This document shows positions 36,461 through 48,278 of a DNA stretch of 64,000 nucleotides, piece by piece (positions within the stretch are counted from its first letter, which is position 1; the number at the start of each line of letters is the position of its first letter). The stretch is from Diorhabda sublineata. Taxonomy: Eukaryota; Arthropoda; Insecta; Coleoptera; Chrysomelidae. A program made the position numbers and the translations under genes. The stretch lies in NCBI RefSeq assembly GCF_026230105.1, contig NC_079476.1, positions 33,594,559-33,658,558 of the forward strand, in the 5' to 3' direction. The notes below the pieces were generated by a model, which searched no databases, was not told the DNA's origin, and was given only the letters and a program-made list of their open reading frames with translations.

Positions 36461-37251
36461 ACGAAGTCTAGCTATTAAATAACGAGACTGGTTACGAAAA
36501 AGGGTTTTATTATAAAAATCATCCTACATTCGAATGCTCCCTTTCAATATACTCCTCTCCCTTCGCCACACGCCTTTCGATACGTTTTTTCTATTGATCG
36601 AAGCAGTGCTGGAAGTCTTCTTTGGTGAGGGTCTTTAGCAGTTCTGCCGTTTTTTGCTTTACCGCTTCCAACTTGTCGTCAAGAGTCATATTTTTTGGTA
36701 CCAACTTCGCACAGACTTTTGTCATATATAATTCCTTGTGTAAAATTTTTCTAACCGTTTTATTATCGGCGTTTACAGCCTCGGCAATCATCCGGATGTT
36801 CATTCGACGATTTGCACCCATAAATTGGTTTATTTTGATCACAGTTTTCGTAGTTGGAATAGTCACAGGGCGACCTGGGCGCTGGTCATCTTCAGTGCTG
36901 TCTCGGTCCTCACTAAAGCGCTTGAACCACTCAAAAACACGCGCACGAGATAGATAATTGTCCCCATACGACTCTTGCAACAATTTATAGCACTCAGTCG
37001 GAGGTTTTTTTAATTTAGCGAGAAATTTGAGATTGATACGTTACTCCTATTTTTCGTCACATGGTTTTCGGCACAAAAAAAATTGCGTTCATTTCAAACC
37101 GCTACTGCTTAAATACTATAATAATATCGAAACCGTGATTTGAGACGTGTATAGACAAGATATCTAGATCCCAACGCACTACTCTTTTTTACCCCACCCG
37201 TCTAGGGCACCCTCTAGGCGCGCAGTCTCGTTATTTAATAGCCAGACCTCG
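36461..37251 (-). mobile_element. mariner family B, copy 1 (non-autonomous, both ends)
   Basis: Both terminal repeats are present: 36461-36489 (CTAGCTATTAAATAACGAGA) and 37224-37251 (the complementary TCTCGTTATTTAATAGCCAG), flanked by TA on each side as expected for mariner insertion. At 791 bp it is shorter than the usual 1.3 kb because the catalytic region is deleted. One ORF of 130 codons on the minus strand is described separately. The right end runs directly into a 41-bp tandem array made from the terminal repeat. Confidence 0.9.
36591..36983 (-). CDS. mariner transposase lacking the catalytic domain (DNA-binding part joined to tail)
   Basis: Open frame of 130 codons starting MLQESYGDNYLSRARVFEWF. 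Residues 1-35 are the first helix-turn-helix (RVFEWFKRFSEDRD), GRPV at 37-40 is the linker, and residues 45-95 are the second helix-turn-helix (MIAEAVNADNKTVRKILHKE), ending at KLVPKNMT. At about residue 103 the sequence passes in frame to the C-terminal tail LEAVKQKTAELLKTLTKEDF-QHCF, which in full-length relatives follows the last catalytic Asp. All three catalytic aspartates are therefore absent. After the stop, the remaining tail (KKRIERRVA) continues degenerately, so the stop is slightly premature. Such a product could bind the terminal repeats and act as a repressor; that is inference. Confidence 0.7.
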   Translation of the reverse strand: MLQESYGDNYLSRARVFEWFKRFSEDRDSTEDDQRPGRPVTIPTTKTVIKINQFMGANRRMNIRMIAEAVNADNKTVRKILHKELYMTKVCAKLVPKNMTLDDKLEAVKQKTAELLKTLTKEDFQHCFDQ

Positions 37252-37370
37252 TACATATGCTAAACCGTACGTTATTTAATAGCCAGACCTCGTACATATG
37301 CTTAACCGTACGTTATTTAATAGCCAGACCTCGTACATATGCTTAACCGTACGTTATTTAATAGCCAGAT
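37230..37370. repeat. 41-bp tandem array derived from a mariner end
   Basis: Units start at 37230, 37271, 37312 and 37353 (exact 41-bp period). Each begins GTTATTTAATAGCCAGACCT, the family B terminal repeat, followed by CGTACATATGCTTAACCGTA. Units 2 and 3 are almost identical; the first differs in one base run (TAAACC for TTAACC) and the fourth is truncated. Confidence 0.95.
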
Positions 37371-37411
37371 ATTCTTAATCGTAATAAGAACTGCCTGTCC
37401 CGATTTGGATA

Positions 37412-38130
37412 TATACGAGGGTTGCTACTTAAGCTTAAATATTGACAAATGAAGAAAATATTTATAAATGGATATGGTTTTATTGCTTTTCAAAATATTC
37501 TCATACGGCGGACGACCCTTCAATTCGATGTTTTGACTGTTCAAAAAAGTTGTTATTTGTACTGATGTGTCAGAGGTCGTGTTACAGAATGATTCGTCTC
37601 CTGCGATTAGTTATTATGATTCTCGAATACTTCTGACAAACAAAGGCTGATGTACCATTCATAATTGACCGTTCTAGGCTGATATAATGGAACGGTGGCG
37701 ACAAGTTTAACTATTCTGAAGAAACAGGCAAAAATTTGCTTCGATGTACTGTTGGATTCGACTCAGACAATTGATTGTTGCTAAGTTTCCAGTTCATATC
37801 CATAGATCCATGATTCGTCTCCTGTCACTATCTTTTAGATGTATTTTGAAGTAGCGCGATTGAGTTTTTTCAGCATTTTTTGCACCAATCGACTTTTTTG
37901 GAACACACAGAATCGATGTGGTACAACAGCCGGGTTTGGACGACATTCACGCAACTTATCCTGTATTGAAGTGCGATGACAATTGAATTTGAAAACTCAG
38001 CGAAACTCGATGACTCAAGATGGTGCTTTATCACCAAAGTCGAAGCGAGTTCAGCCTGAGAGTTGACGGCGTGGGGTATATACCCATAATTAGTATAAAT
38101 TTTTTTTTGGCAACGAGAAAACAAATTTTT
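37412..38130 (-). mobile_element. mariner family A, copy 5 (reverse orientation)
   Basis: The coding-strand right terminal repeat lies at 37412-37440 on the plus strand (ACGAGGGTTGCTACTTAAGC). Minus-strand translation from 38124 gives VNSQAELASTLVIKHHLESS (N-terminal region), VDWCKKC (end of the DNA-binding part), then IVTGDESWIYGYE-like residues in shifted frames (about 37790-37830; first catalytic Asp) and QSKHRIEG (about 37505-37530). The last catalytic motif is lost. The 5' end is not resolved. It lies 42 bp from the family B tandem array. Confidence 0.78.
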
Positions 38131-40139
38131 TGGACAATACTGTGAAATGATGTACCATTTTCAGTGATCCATCAACTATTAATTCAATACGCATGAGTTA
38201 AGAGGGAAAAATCGCGTAAAATTTCAAATAATCGAGTACTTTATATGAAAAATAAAAATTTCGTGTGCCTAACAAATTTTTGAAAATAAAAGACATCATT
38301 TCTTGCATAGAATTTCCTACTATTTCATTTGGTTTGGTTATGTAAACTATTTGACCAAAGTCAGACTCCCTCAAATCGTTACAAAAAATTCACGTTCGTT
38401 AAAAGTTGATATTTTCAGAAGTAGAATTTTTCTTTTCTCGATAAAGTATGATTAGTCCCTCATTTTCATAGACACCATGTATAGTTAATTAATCTTAATG
38501 TCTTTCAAATGAGAACGATTGATAACTATTTGAAGTTATATCAACTAATATAACAAGAATTTGACAATTCAATATCCTGTATGAGTGGATTAATTTATTT
38601 AAAAATCGTGCCCTTGTTTCTATACCTTCAGTTTACCTTATAAAAAACGCAAAAGGAAAATTTTATTGTACAAAGTATTGCATAAGAAATTATTTTATAA
38701 ATCAATAGATAATTTAAAACTAGTTTTCAAGGCAACAAATACTAAGTTTAATCGATTTCAAAATTTCCCGTCAAATTTAATAACATCCTTATAGACACGC
38801 GTGTTTTCCCAATTCGAAACTGACTTTATTTCCAATTAAGTTGATAAAAAGCTTTGTTATTTTTAATTAATACACCTCCGTTATCAACTGAATCTAACCA
38901 ATTTCCCACTCCTATAGAAAGAAAAACTTCACCTATCGAATTCGAAATCCTTCCCATTCGAAACTCCCAATGGGGAAATGTACAGAAGGAAGTAGAGGAT
39001 CAATAAGTTTTTGTATCGTTTGGATTTTCCTTGTTGATCTTATAAACCTAGAAAGTTGGCAATTTTAGTTGGAAATTTACGTCTTCACTTAGATTGGAAA
39101 GGGGTTTATTATTATACTAACACAAGATAAACTAGATTTTCATTTTTCACATTATTGAGGAAGATTATTGATGTATGTGTGTGGGGTCTCGTATACACTG
39201 CGATCCAAACGATCTATTGGATCCCACATTCTTGCTGCGAAACTGGGAAAACCAGTGTTTACAGCTGATCCGTTAATCCCAGTAGAATCTGCATTATGAA
39301 ATGGGAAAAATTACATAATTAATTAATTTCATTTACTAAGTTTCTGTTGAGCAACACAGTTTTTAGTTTGAAATGATTAACTACAGATATTCAATTTAAT
39401 ATATTGATCTCTTGATCTGTAACTACGTGTCTTTACAACTTTTTATTTTCCATTCATTGCGAAAGGACTAACTCAATAGATAAATAGAATGAGTTTTGTC
39501 ATTAAAATTGCAATTACAATAAATTTGGTAACCAATTCCACTTCCACAAAGCTTTATTTACTATAAAAATTGATTTCCATTTTCTTTTTTCCTGTAATTA
39601 TATACGGAGATGAACCTTTCAAACTTCCACTGTATTTCGACACAGAGAAGATGGTTTCGATAGCATACTTTTTTAATGGCCAAAGGCAAAGTTCAATATT
39701 GATGCTGTATTGGTAAAGAAAAAATAAATATTTTCGAAAGCGAAATCTTATATAATGTGATAATGAAAAAACCAGTTATCTGAAATGATTGGAATATTTG
39801 CTTATAGCAAAAATTGTTATCTTAACTTTACGGGTCGGATGTGAAAAATGTGGAAAACATCTAAGTGTGAGTAATAGATTATTTATTGGAAAAGGAGTTG
39901 ACAGTACATTGATTTCACCTAGTCAGTGGTTGAACATTTCTCTCTTGTCAACATTTTTATATTGTTTTATTTTTTCTATTTAATTTTAAACCACATTACA
40001 GTGATATAATAGGGGTTTGTTTTAGGGTTATAACGTATATTTTGTACTGCATGCATTTCTATCTTTTTTGATTTTTTATTTCTCACTATAGGGAAAAAGA
40101 CCACTTTGTCTGTCTCTGGATATTGATCTTTTGTAGGTT
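38131..40139. other. AT-rich spacer of about 2 kb
   Basis: No coding family, repeat or RNA gene recognised. Confidence 0.45.
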
Positions 40140-41750
40140 GTAGTGTTTAAGAAAGACATGCCTTGGTAGGTGAGTCCACAGGCTTTCACTTCTTCAAAGA
40201 AAGGAGACCCCATAAATTGACGTTACTGTTCTAGGTGGGATTAAGTTGGACAGCTGCCGTGGTAGTATCGGTAAAACAGAATCAGATCAACGTCCGTTCT
40301 TCTATGCTATAAGCTGTCCAAGTTTCCAACCAACTCTGGATCATCTATAAGTCGAATTGCTCTCTTCTCTATAGAGTCGAGCATCTTCAGGGTATGCTGG
40401 GGAACCGAGCTGCAGCTGTGCGAGCCTTATTCTCAAAATATACGAATCTAGACCTTGTAGAGGATTAGAAGCTAATGCGAAGTACACAGATTTTTATTCT
40501 TAACGTGGGCTCCAACCTTTTGTGAAGCTTCCTTAGCTAATTTGGCCACAGTCTATGCCAGGACATATTGCTCCCAAGCTCAACACCTAAAAAGTGAATT
40601 TTAGGTTTTGATGATATTCGCTTCGCTGTGTTAAACTTAGTCAGATTGCTTGCACTCGACTCCAGAATGCTTTCATATTCGGTATTAATGATAATGATCT
40701 CTTGCTGCCTACGGATTTGGATAACGAGTTCATTGGGGCGGCTGATATGAACGCTATCGTTGGCGACGTTACAGATCGAGTTTATAGTTTTTTCGAGTAG
40801 ACACAAGAAAGGGATAAGGTGACAACATGCATCCCTAGGCAATACCAGCATTGATCTCAAATCTTCCTGAGGTGTGCCCATAGATAGCGACCTGGATGGA
40901 TCGGTCTTTGAGAAAAATACTGCGATAGTCTATCAGTGAGGAGGGCAAACCGTTCCATCTCAATTTATTCAGAAATTTATCATGCCAGACCCTGTTACAA
41001 GTCTTCGATATGTCCAGTGCGTTTACTCTTGATTCCCCTTATTTCTCTATAACTTCAGTTCAGTTGGTCAGTTGGTGACATAGGCCAGGAGATCCCCGGT
41101 TGATCTAAGTTAACGAAAGCCACTGAAAATGTTAGTAGACTCTGAAGATTTGCTGATAAACGACTTTCTCCGTAGCCATAGCTGGGATTAAAGTAATAAA
41201 ACGGTAGTTTTTGGGAACTCTCTTTGTTTTTTTTTTGGTATGGGTAGAGAGACCTTGTTTATATGATACGGAAAAGAGTTTGCATAGTGAATTTGTTAGA
41301 TCAGCTGCGTATTTTTCAATACGATTAGTGGTATTCTATCTGAGCCAGTAGTTTAATTGATATTCAAGTCTTGGAAAAGTTTTGCCACATCTCGGTGTTG
41401 AAATTCTATTTCGGGCGTGGATGAACCAGCTCAAGGCAGGTTCGGTGGTAGTTTTCCTAGTCAACAGTTGAATTTTTGTCTTGGCAGACCACGTTTGTTA
41501 CAAACCAGAAAGACCTTGATCCACTTGAGAAAATGTTTGTTGTTCTTCTACTTTTAGAGATAATAAAGTTTATGTGATTTCCGGTAGTAGACTGTGAGCT
41601 CTACAAGCAACATTTTTGTTGTTGACTGCTCTAGTTCTTAAACCAATGATTGCTGTCTTCAAAGTTCTTAAAGTAGAACGGAATATAGGCTTCTGTACCT
41701 GCTAAGATAACTTTCGAAATCTCGTTTGCACAAACTCAAAGTTTATTGTA
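40140..41750 (-). mobile_element. LINE (jockey/CR1-like) reverse transcriptase, copy 2
   Basis: Longer copy of the family seen at 3.3-3.9 kb. Minus-strand order: LSTHTKKKTKRVPKNYRFIT (about 41190-41250; family I-P-K-K-G-D-x-x-x-x-x-N-Y-R-P-I-x-L), LDISKTCNRVWHDKFLNKL (about 40960-41015; block A, catalytic Asp kept in LDIS, F-D become C-N), then the 114-codon open frame 40881-40537 with a GCMLSPFLC-like block in another frame and NSICNVANDSVHISRP (block C; YADD/FADD is now VAND, so the first catalytic Asp of the pair is lost), IHFLGVELGSNMSWHRLWPN (about 40540-40600), then LDSIEKRAIRLI-type residues (about 40350-40390) and SDSVLPILPR (about 40250-40285). Multiple frameshifts. No endonuclease domain. 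Inactive. Confidence 0.85.
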
Positions 41751-42650
41751 AAACCAATAAGAAAATCGATGACTTTGAGGTCCTTGTTCATTTTCCAATC
41801 GATGTTGTTTATTTATTTCATTAACGTACGTCACATTGATCTCTAGATATCTTCATAATTTACTATGTCTTATTGGTATACTTGGTATCTTATACTTGTT
41901 GTGTAATAGCGACATTTTGTTTCATTGTCCGAGGATATCAGTACAATAAAATAAATTGAAAAACTCCGAGTAAACCTCACTTCTGATTCTGAACAAGGTT
42001 ATTACCGCATCTAATATTCCATTGTATTGATTGAAGGAGATCCCAGAAGCTCTGCTTTTGCAATTGATAAATGTCTAATGAGCTTGATTAATTAAATGTC
42101 GAGTATTTCTTGAATAGATAAATCCTCCGAATCACCAGAAATAAATTTAACTTTAACATCACTTTCATTGTTATCTCCCAATATATTCTAACTGGAATTA
42201 CCGGGACAAATTGGATATAGCAGATCTTTCGAATATAAAATTTGGTTAGTAACAGATGGAACATACAATATTATTTTTATATTGTAACCGAAATAAAAAA
42301 TCAATGCAAGGTCTCCTTTTTTTGGAAATATGAACTATCCATAAATAAATATTAAATTTGGTTTAAGGAAAATATGTGACGTGATAGACTTTTAGGTATA
42401 AAAACGTTTGTTTTGGGTTATATAAAAAATGTCAACTAATGTTATGACACTCGTGTATATTTATAACTTTTCATTTATTTATAAATGTACTAATATAATG
42501 ATCAATGCAAAGTTATTGGTACTAATTTATGAAATTATGGTATATTCCTGTAAAATTTCAATTCAATACAACTGTTTGAAGTTGGGGAAACACAGGTACA
42601 AAGATTGTGTTACATAGAAACTTGAAAATTAAATTGTTGAAAATTAAATA
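41751..42650. other. AT-rich spacer
   Basis: The left part may include degenerate upstream LINE sequence to about 41830. Otherwise no feature. Confidence 0.4.
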
Positions 42651-42651
42651 A

Positions 42652-42752
42652 GGATGCGCTAAAGGTTAGCCTGTAGACAAACCAGTTTAGTCGAGGTTTT
42701 TTGTTTGAAAAATTGCAACTGAATCTAATTTATTGAAACGTTTAGCGCATCC
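42652..42752. repeat. Perfect 12-bp inverted repeat flanking a 77-bp spacer
   Basis: GGATGCGCTAAA at 42652-42663 is mirrored by TTTAGCGCATCC at 42741-42752. The right copy lies at the boundary of the mariner fragment that follows. Confidence 0.75.
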
Positions 42753-43116
42753 ACGTATTTTTCATTGGTTTAAGCGTTTTCAGGATAACCGAAAAGATAT
42801 TGAAGATGATTCACCCTTATCCATATAGCATTATTATTTTCATGTTTTTCCTGAACTCCTGACTGTTCGCACACAATATCAGTGTTAGACCACCTACCTT
42901 ATTTGCCGGATTTCGCACCGTGCGAATTCTTTCAAAAAGCGGCGCGCGTCGTGAAGGAACAGAGAAAAGACTTCCTGTACTGTTTCCTTCAAGGGAAGAT
43001 TCGCATGGAGCGATGTAGGGATAGAGGAAGGGTATATATTGAAGTTGATAATAAATAAATATACAAATTATCAAAATAAAAAACTTTATATCGCGTTATT
43101 TGATAGTCACACCTCG
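42740..43116 (+). mobile_element. mariner family B relative, internally deleted
   Basis: The translation RIFHWFKRFQDNRKDIEDDS (about 42752-42811) is the first helix-turn-helix. A large deletion leads to TISVLDHLPYLPDFAPCEFF (about 42873-42932; family H-P-P-Y-S-P-D-L-A-P-C-D-F-F, with the third catalytic Asp replaced by Glu), then DFLYCFLQGKIRMERCRDRG (about 42970-43029) and YIEVDNK-stop. The right end 43088-43116 (CGTTATTTGATAGTCACACC) is a diverged family B terminal repeat, followed by TA. The left terminal repeat is missing. Unlike copies 1 and 2 it keeps the motif around the last catalytic position. Confidence 0.82.
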
Positions 43117-46100
43117 TACATTGATGAAAACTATGAATAAATCTCCTCTATAAACCAGACCATTGTTATTTAAAATCTATTTATCTTTAGATGAAATGAA
43201 TACTCTCCAATATTTCCATTTCGAAATTAACTATGTTTTTCTTTCACATAAATACCACTATATATCTTAACGATGATTGGTACTCTACTTAATTTATAAT
43301 GGATGTATTAGTATAGGAATATATGAATATGGAATGAAGTTGATGTGTTCGTCGTTAATGTATTCCAACCGACTACAATGAGTTACTATTGCATATGATG
43401 TATTATGACATGAAAAGAATAGATGGCGAGAGTGAAATGTATGAATTATTGTCTTTATCAATAGAAAAATCAGTGAATACCACAAATCACTTTAATTATT
43501 TTCTTAATTATACACAACCGGATATATAAAACCAAATTTTTTCCTAAAACTAATCAATAATCTGTTTGTAAAGTCTATAAATGATCAAGTGTTCTAAATT
43601 ATGTCATTAAATATCAAATTCACCTTTTAGTAAATGTATGTAAAAATGGATTAAAACTATAGAACTTTATCTTAAACACTACCACTCAAAATTTATTCAT
43701 GAGTGCATCCTACAATATTTTGTATTAAGTTAGGATTAAGGTTTTAATTAATTGCAGAAACGACGGAATCTAATATATCAATCCATTTACAGAGTTTAAC
43801 AAGATTTAAAACACAATTTATGAAACTATGGAGAATTCCAGTGTTATTGAATTATTTATAAATTATAAGAATTCGTTTATGTTTAAACAATTCTCAATTA
43901 AGAACAACGCATTTTGACACTGTTTTGAAGGATGTAATTAACAATTACCTGTAAAGTATTGATTGGGTTTGAAAGGTTATAAACTAAATTGACGACGGGT
44001 TGAAAGTCAACTTACCATGCTCGAAGTTTAGGATACATTTTTCCTTTGTGAGTTTTTATCATGAAATATTCACACCATGAGTTTCATGAAGACTTTAATA
44101 CAGCAGATTTTCGTAAAAACACACCGAAAGCACGGCAGTCTCTTTGAGGCACAATTTAAGTATTAATACATTGCTTCATGCCTCTCGATTGTTCTGGCAA
44201 CAACAACAGACAAGCAATACTTTGGATTTTATACAAATAAATAATTTCAATTTCCTCTAATTTTTGGTAATAAACTGGTAACTTGACGTTGATGTAATAA
44301 AAATTCTCATGATGCTATAAAAACTGCTCTAAGCTGTCCATAAGAATGGAATTAAATTAATGAAAGTCTCTAAAGAAATTTTGCGACTGAGCGAAGAAAT
44401 CTCATATTCCTTAGAGGATATCAGTATATCAATCAACTAGATGTTATTCACATCCCTTATAGTATAAATAGATATTAGAGTACAATACATATTCTTAAAA
44501 ATTAGTTACTTACTCCTATGGTCTACAGACTTAGAATACTAGACTTCTTTATCACTGGGATTTGCTTTGACCGATGCCTGAATTTGTTTCACATTCTTTA
44601 ACTTTTTCAACTAAAATGTACTCGATACAATTTATGGTTTGGGAGATATGTAGATTTTTAGATCGTTGTACATGGCAATTGTAATTATTTATTGAAAAAC
44701 TAAAACACAATCGGACAGTTCTTGGAAAAACAATGAATAAATAAATAACCATTTGTACTACATACTATCGAAGATGATATTACTTGTGATCGATATAACT
44801 TCCAATGTGACGCTATAAGGTAGAATCTTGGAATGTTTTTGTTCAAAGAAGTTCAAAGTTCAATGAAATATCCTCTGTAGACTATACAAGTGCAAAGTGC
44901 CCAACATTTATTATAGTTGTTTTTATTTGATAAGTTGTAGGTTAATCAACTATTTTTTTCCAGTTCAATTAGAAAAGTTTGATTGTGTTTTAATTAAGTA
45001 TTTTCAATAAATAATTACAATTTATAATAATTTTCTTCAGAATGTCTCTTTATGGCGAACGGTTTTCTTAGGGTGTACTACAATCTAAAAATCTACATAT
45101 CACCTAAACCATAAATTTTATCGTGTTTAGCAAAGAGTACCTTTCTGCTGAAAAATCGGTTGAAAATTTCATTTTTGCTATCTTTAGACTTTATACGGGT
45201 TGACCCTTAAGGTAGTAATGTAGAATTATTCACATGACATGCGTACTAATCCATTGAAAATTCGTTCGAATGTATAATTTAGAAAAAATACTAGAATATA
45301 AGTTTTGATTGCGCAAATTTTAAGGTCTATAACTCAGAAACGAGGGGTCGTATGAGATTTTTTTTATGTCACTTTATTATTTTCACGTTATCTACTCTCG
45401 AATTTTTTGCATCAAGTCCCGGAACACCCTGTATAAATAACTAAATAGTTGTGAGAAATTTGTGTTGAAGGAAATGAGACAAGCAAAGAATCAAGGTAAT
45501 AGAATGAGGAAGTGGAAGGAAGACTAGAAAATGATTGGAAATATTATTAGAAAAGGAAATTGTAGAGGAAGCTAATACATCTTGAGATTTACGGTATCTT
45601 TTGAGTGGCATCATCAATCTGAGAAAGTATCAGAAGTCGCAAGGAACTTCGTCGAAACTGTACGTGGTCCATATGATTTGGTGCTATCAAGTTTGCCTCA
45701 CAAGGTTCGATTACTGCACTGGCATATGTATGTGGTGAAGCTACCTATAATCGCTTGTTCAAAGTTATAGTCGTATTCCTTCGTAATCGAATTATATATT
45801 ATATTAGTTGACAAAGGCGGAGTTTATAACAACGGCGTGCCCCTGATCGGCCAATAATTAAATCAGCCTAAAATTAACTAAAATTTTTCTTCGCATCAAA
45901 AATGCACGTAATTTTTCATAATTTGATATATCTACGCAGTTTTTTATAATTATGATACTCATCAGCATCTATTATTGGGACCCAAAATGTTGATGGTTTT
46001 AATTTTCTTGATAACTTTTCAAAATCAACTAACAAACATTTTGAGAAAAAGAATTCGCCTTTCTTTGGATTATCCAGTCCATGCAGTTACTACAAGCGAT

Positions 46101-46479
46101 TTCATATTTTTGTCTTTGTCTGCTCGGTAACAAATTATTATCAAAATCGGATGCTTCTTGAATTTTACCTTGAGGTGCGCTGGCATATTATCGTGGTGGA
46201 GTAGCCAATCATCCCTTGTACATAGCTAGGGTTGCCAGGTTGTTAAACCTAATAGCTACACAGAACAGCCAGTTTGGCCGAACATTTGGGTAGAGATGCC
46301 GGACACCCTACATTATTGAGGATTTTAGCTCATTATTCATACGGTACGACAAAAAAATAAAGAAACTTTTTTAACTGAAAAAAAAAATAATCAAAAACTT
46401 CTTCTCTTTGTTAAACTATAGAACCAAAAAACTTTTTCTCTTTGAGTTACACAAAAAAAATTAGATATTAGATATTAGC
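43117..46479. other. About 3.4 kb of AT-rich DNA
   Basis: No host gene recognised. AGGGTGT near 45070 and CGGAACACCCTGTATA at 45420-45435 look like the ends of a short insect MITE-type repeat, but the shared inverted part is only about 7 bp. The plus frame 45582-45770 (FEWHHQSEKVSEVARNFVET) is unassigned. Confidence 0.35.
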
Positions 46480-46700
46480 GGCTTTCAGACACTAATTCGT
46501 GTTTACTGGAGGTCGTATATTATCGGTCGTGAAAATCAAGCAATCGTAAGACATGCGCAAAACGAGTAGTATTCTCGCCCAGTTTACGGCTCCGTGTGAA
46601 CCCGCCCTAAGTTTCAGTTAACGGGCGACGGTCGGCACTTGCGCTCGGCCGGACACACAATCAAAAAGCCTACCTATGTCCGGCTTTTTGATCCTTCTTC
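46480..46700. repeat. Less AT-rich island, possible transposon terminus (weak)
   Basis: CCGTGTGAACCCGCCCTAAG (46592-46611), ACGGGCGACGGTCGG and TCGGCCGGACACAC (to 46661) stand out from the AT-rich flanks; ATCAAAAAGCC is mirrored by GGCTTTTTGAT (46662-46672 and 46682-46692) as a short hairpin. Endings of the 'GTGTGAACCCGCCC' type occur in DNA transposons, but there is no transposase here. Confidence 0.3.
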
Positions 46701-48230
46701 CTATATTTAAACGTAGTATTTTTTTGTAATCGTGTGACTTATTTTGGTGGACAACATTTCGTAATCGAGTCAAGAGGCAAAATTATCTTCACGTTGTTTC
46801 GACTGAATTTTAGATATCATTAATACTTTGAATCTAAGACTGTTGCTTAATTTCTGGATCATACAACATCAGTAATAATCTAGTCAATTGTCTAGCTATA
46901 AAAACAAAACCTTTTGCAAATTGTTTGCTATAATTTTCCGTATATATTTTACAATAAGAACACTGTAAGCAAACGCACGGCGTTCGTGAATTAGTAATGA
47001 CACCTATTCCCAGCAGAGATCACCGGTGATATGAGGGCTTGCTCAATACTTTCAGGATAAACCTCTTAAAGCACATTAATACGTTCATGTCACAATATAC
47101 AAATTTCTTTCTGAATTATCGATTTTCTAACAAAACTTGACGTGCAATTTGTAAAGCTATACTTTTAACAAAAATATTAAACGGGAATAATCATATAAAC
47201 AAAAATTCATAATTTGACAAGCCCATTTAGAGGGATAGGGAGGTTGAACGAAAATGGAAACACCCAAAACAGTATCTACATACATCAATTCCTATTTAGC
47301 TATACCTAAGGCTCGAGAACCGAGTCTCAGTTGCCCTTTACAGGCATCTCATCATAACATTGTAACTGCAGTCTCGAGCTTGATTCCCGACTTTTGCATA
47401 ACTGTTCCCCGGGGAAACATAGAGATCATCTACGTTGGCTTATCGCCCTCCGTATATGTTGGTTCTATCACGAAACGAAGTTGAATATACTAGCGGAAAG
47501 CGAAATTTAATTATCGGGTTTGAGGTAGGATCAATAATTTTATGTTATATTCGAATTTCAATTTTTTTATAAAGAAAAAATTAGTACAACTACCTTCAGA
47601 CAATAGAGTGATAGACTGATTTTTCTCACCCGTAATGTCAATCGAGTATGAAAACTATTCAAGATGCAAATTAAGAAAACTATTTCAGGTTATTGTTGTC
47701 GGTATAACAGATGTATAATGCACAAAGTGCAACATGTACTATTGCAACATTGGAGACAAGTTCATGTTGTTAATAACATTGATTTATCACTCACAGTAGT
47801 TAAGTTTTATGGCATCTAAACTGTATTGTTTTCAAAGCACATTAAGTTTTATAATAACCCTAAAGTGATAGACTAACTGCTAGTCAATTGAATCTTTTTG
47901 TTAAAAGTATTTGAACAATGATAAATACTACTTTATGTGAGATTTCACTTATAGTTCCATAAAAAAATGGCTAAACAAGAAATCATACAAAAAATATATT
48001 CAATAAACATCATATTATGCAATGAGCACAAATTAAGTGAGGACTTTTCCTCACATGTCATAGCCTGTACTTTTTTAACGGTATTTTTATGTATTAAAAT
48101 CGAAATTCATACAATGAGTACTACAAATTACATTAATTCATTTTACTTCAAATTGATATTAACAGTTATATTTGAAAATTTTACAAAATTTTGAAAAAAA
48201 CAAATCCAAAAAAATTTTTTCCACTCTCTC
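46701..48230. other. Unassigned, includes a 76-codon open frame
   Basis: The plus frame 47254-47484 (METPKTVSTYINSYLAIPKA and onward) has fairly even composition and lies in a locally less AT-rich segment, but no domain is recognised and no flanking exons are evident. Otherwise AT-rich spacer. Confidence 0.35.
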
Positions 48231-48278
48231 TAACCTAACCTAACCTAACCTAACCTAACCTAACCTATCTTAACCTAT
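48231..48278. repeat. Interstitial telomere-type repeat, (TAACC)7
   Basis: Seven perfect TAACC units at 48231-48265, that is (CCTAA)n / (TTAGG)n, followed by degenerate TATCTTAACCTATC to 48278. TTAGG is the canonical arthropod telomere repeat. The short length suggests an interstitial or simple-repeat origin rather than a chromosome end. Confidence 0.92.

Noticed and set aside
36622..36957. 111-codon plus-strand frame as a gene
   Set aside because: It is the antisense of the family B mariner ORF.
37240..37370. CRISPR-like array
   Set aside because: Repeats are directly tandem with a 41-bp period and no unique spacers, derived from a mariner end in eukaryotic DNA.
45063..45435. MITE with ends AGGGTGT / ACACCCT
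   Set aside because: Only about 7 bp of inverted identity; not enough to call an element without other copies.
47254..47484. 76-codon frame as a conserved small protein
   Set aside because: No recognised motif or exon context; left as an unassigned open frame.
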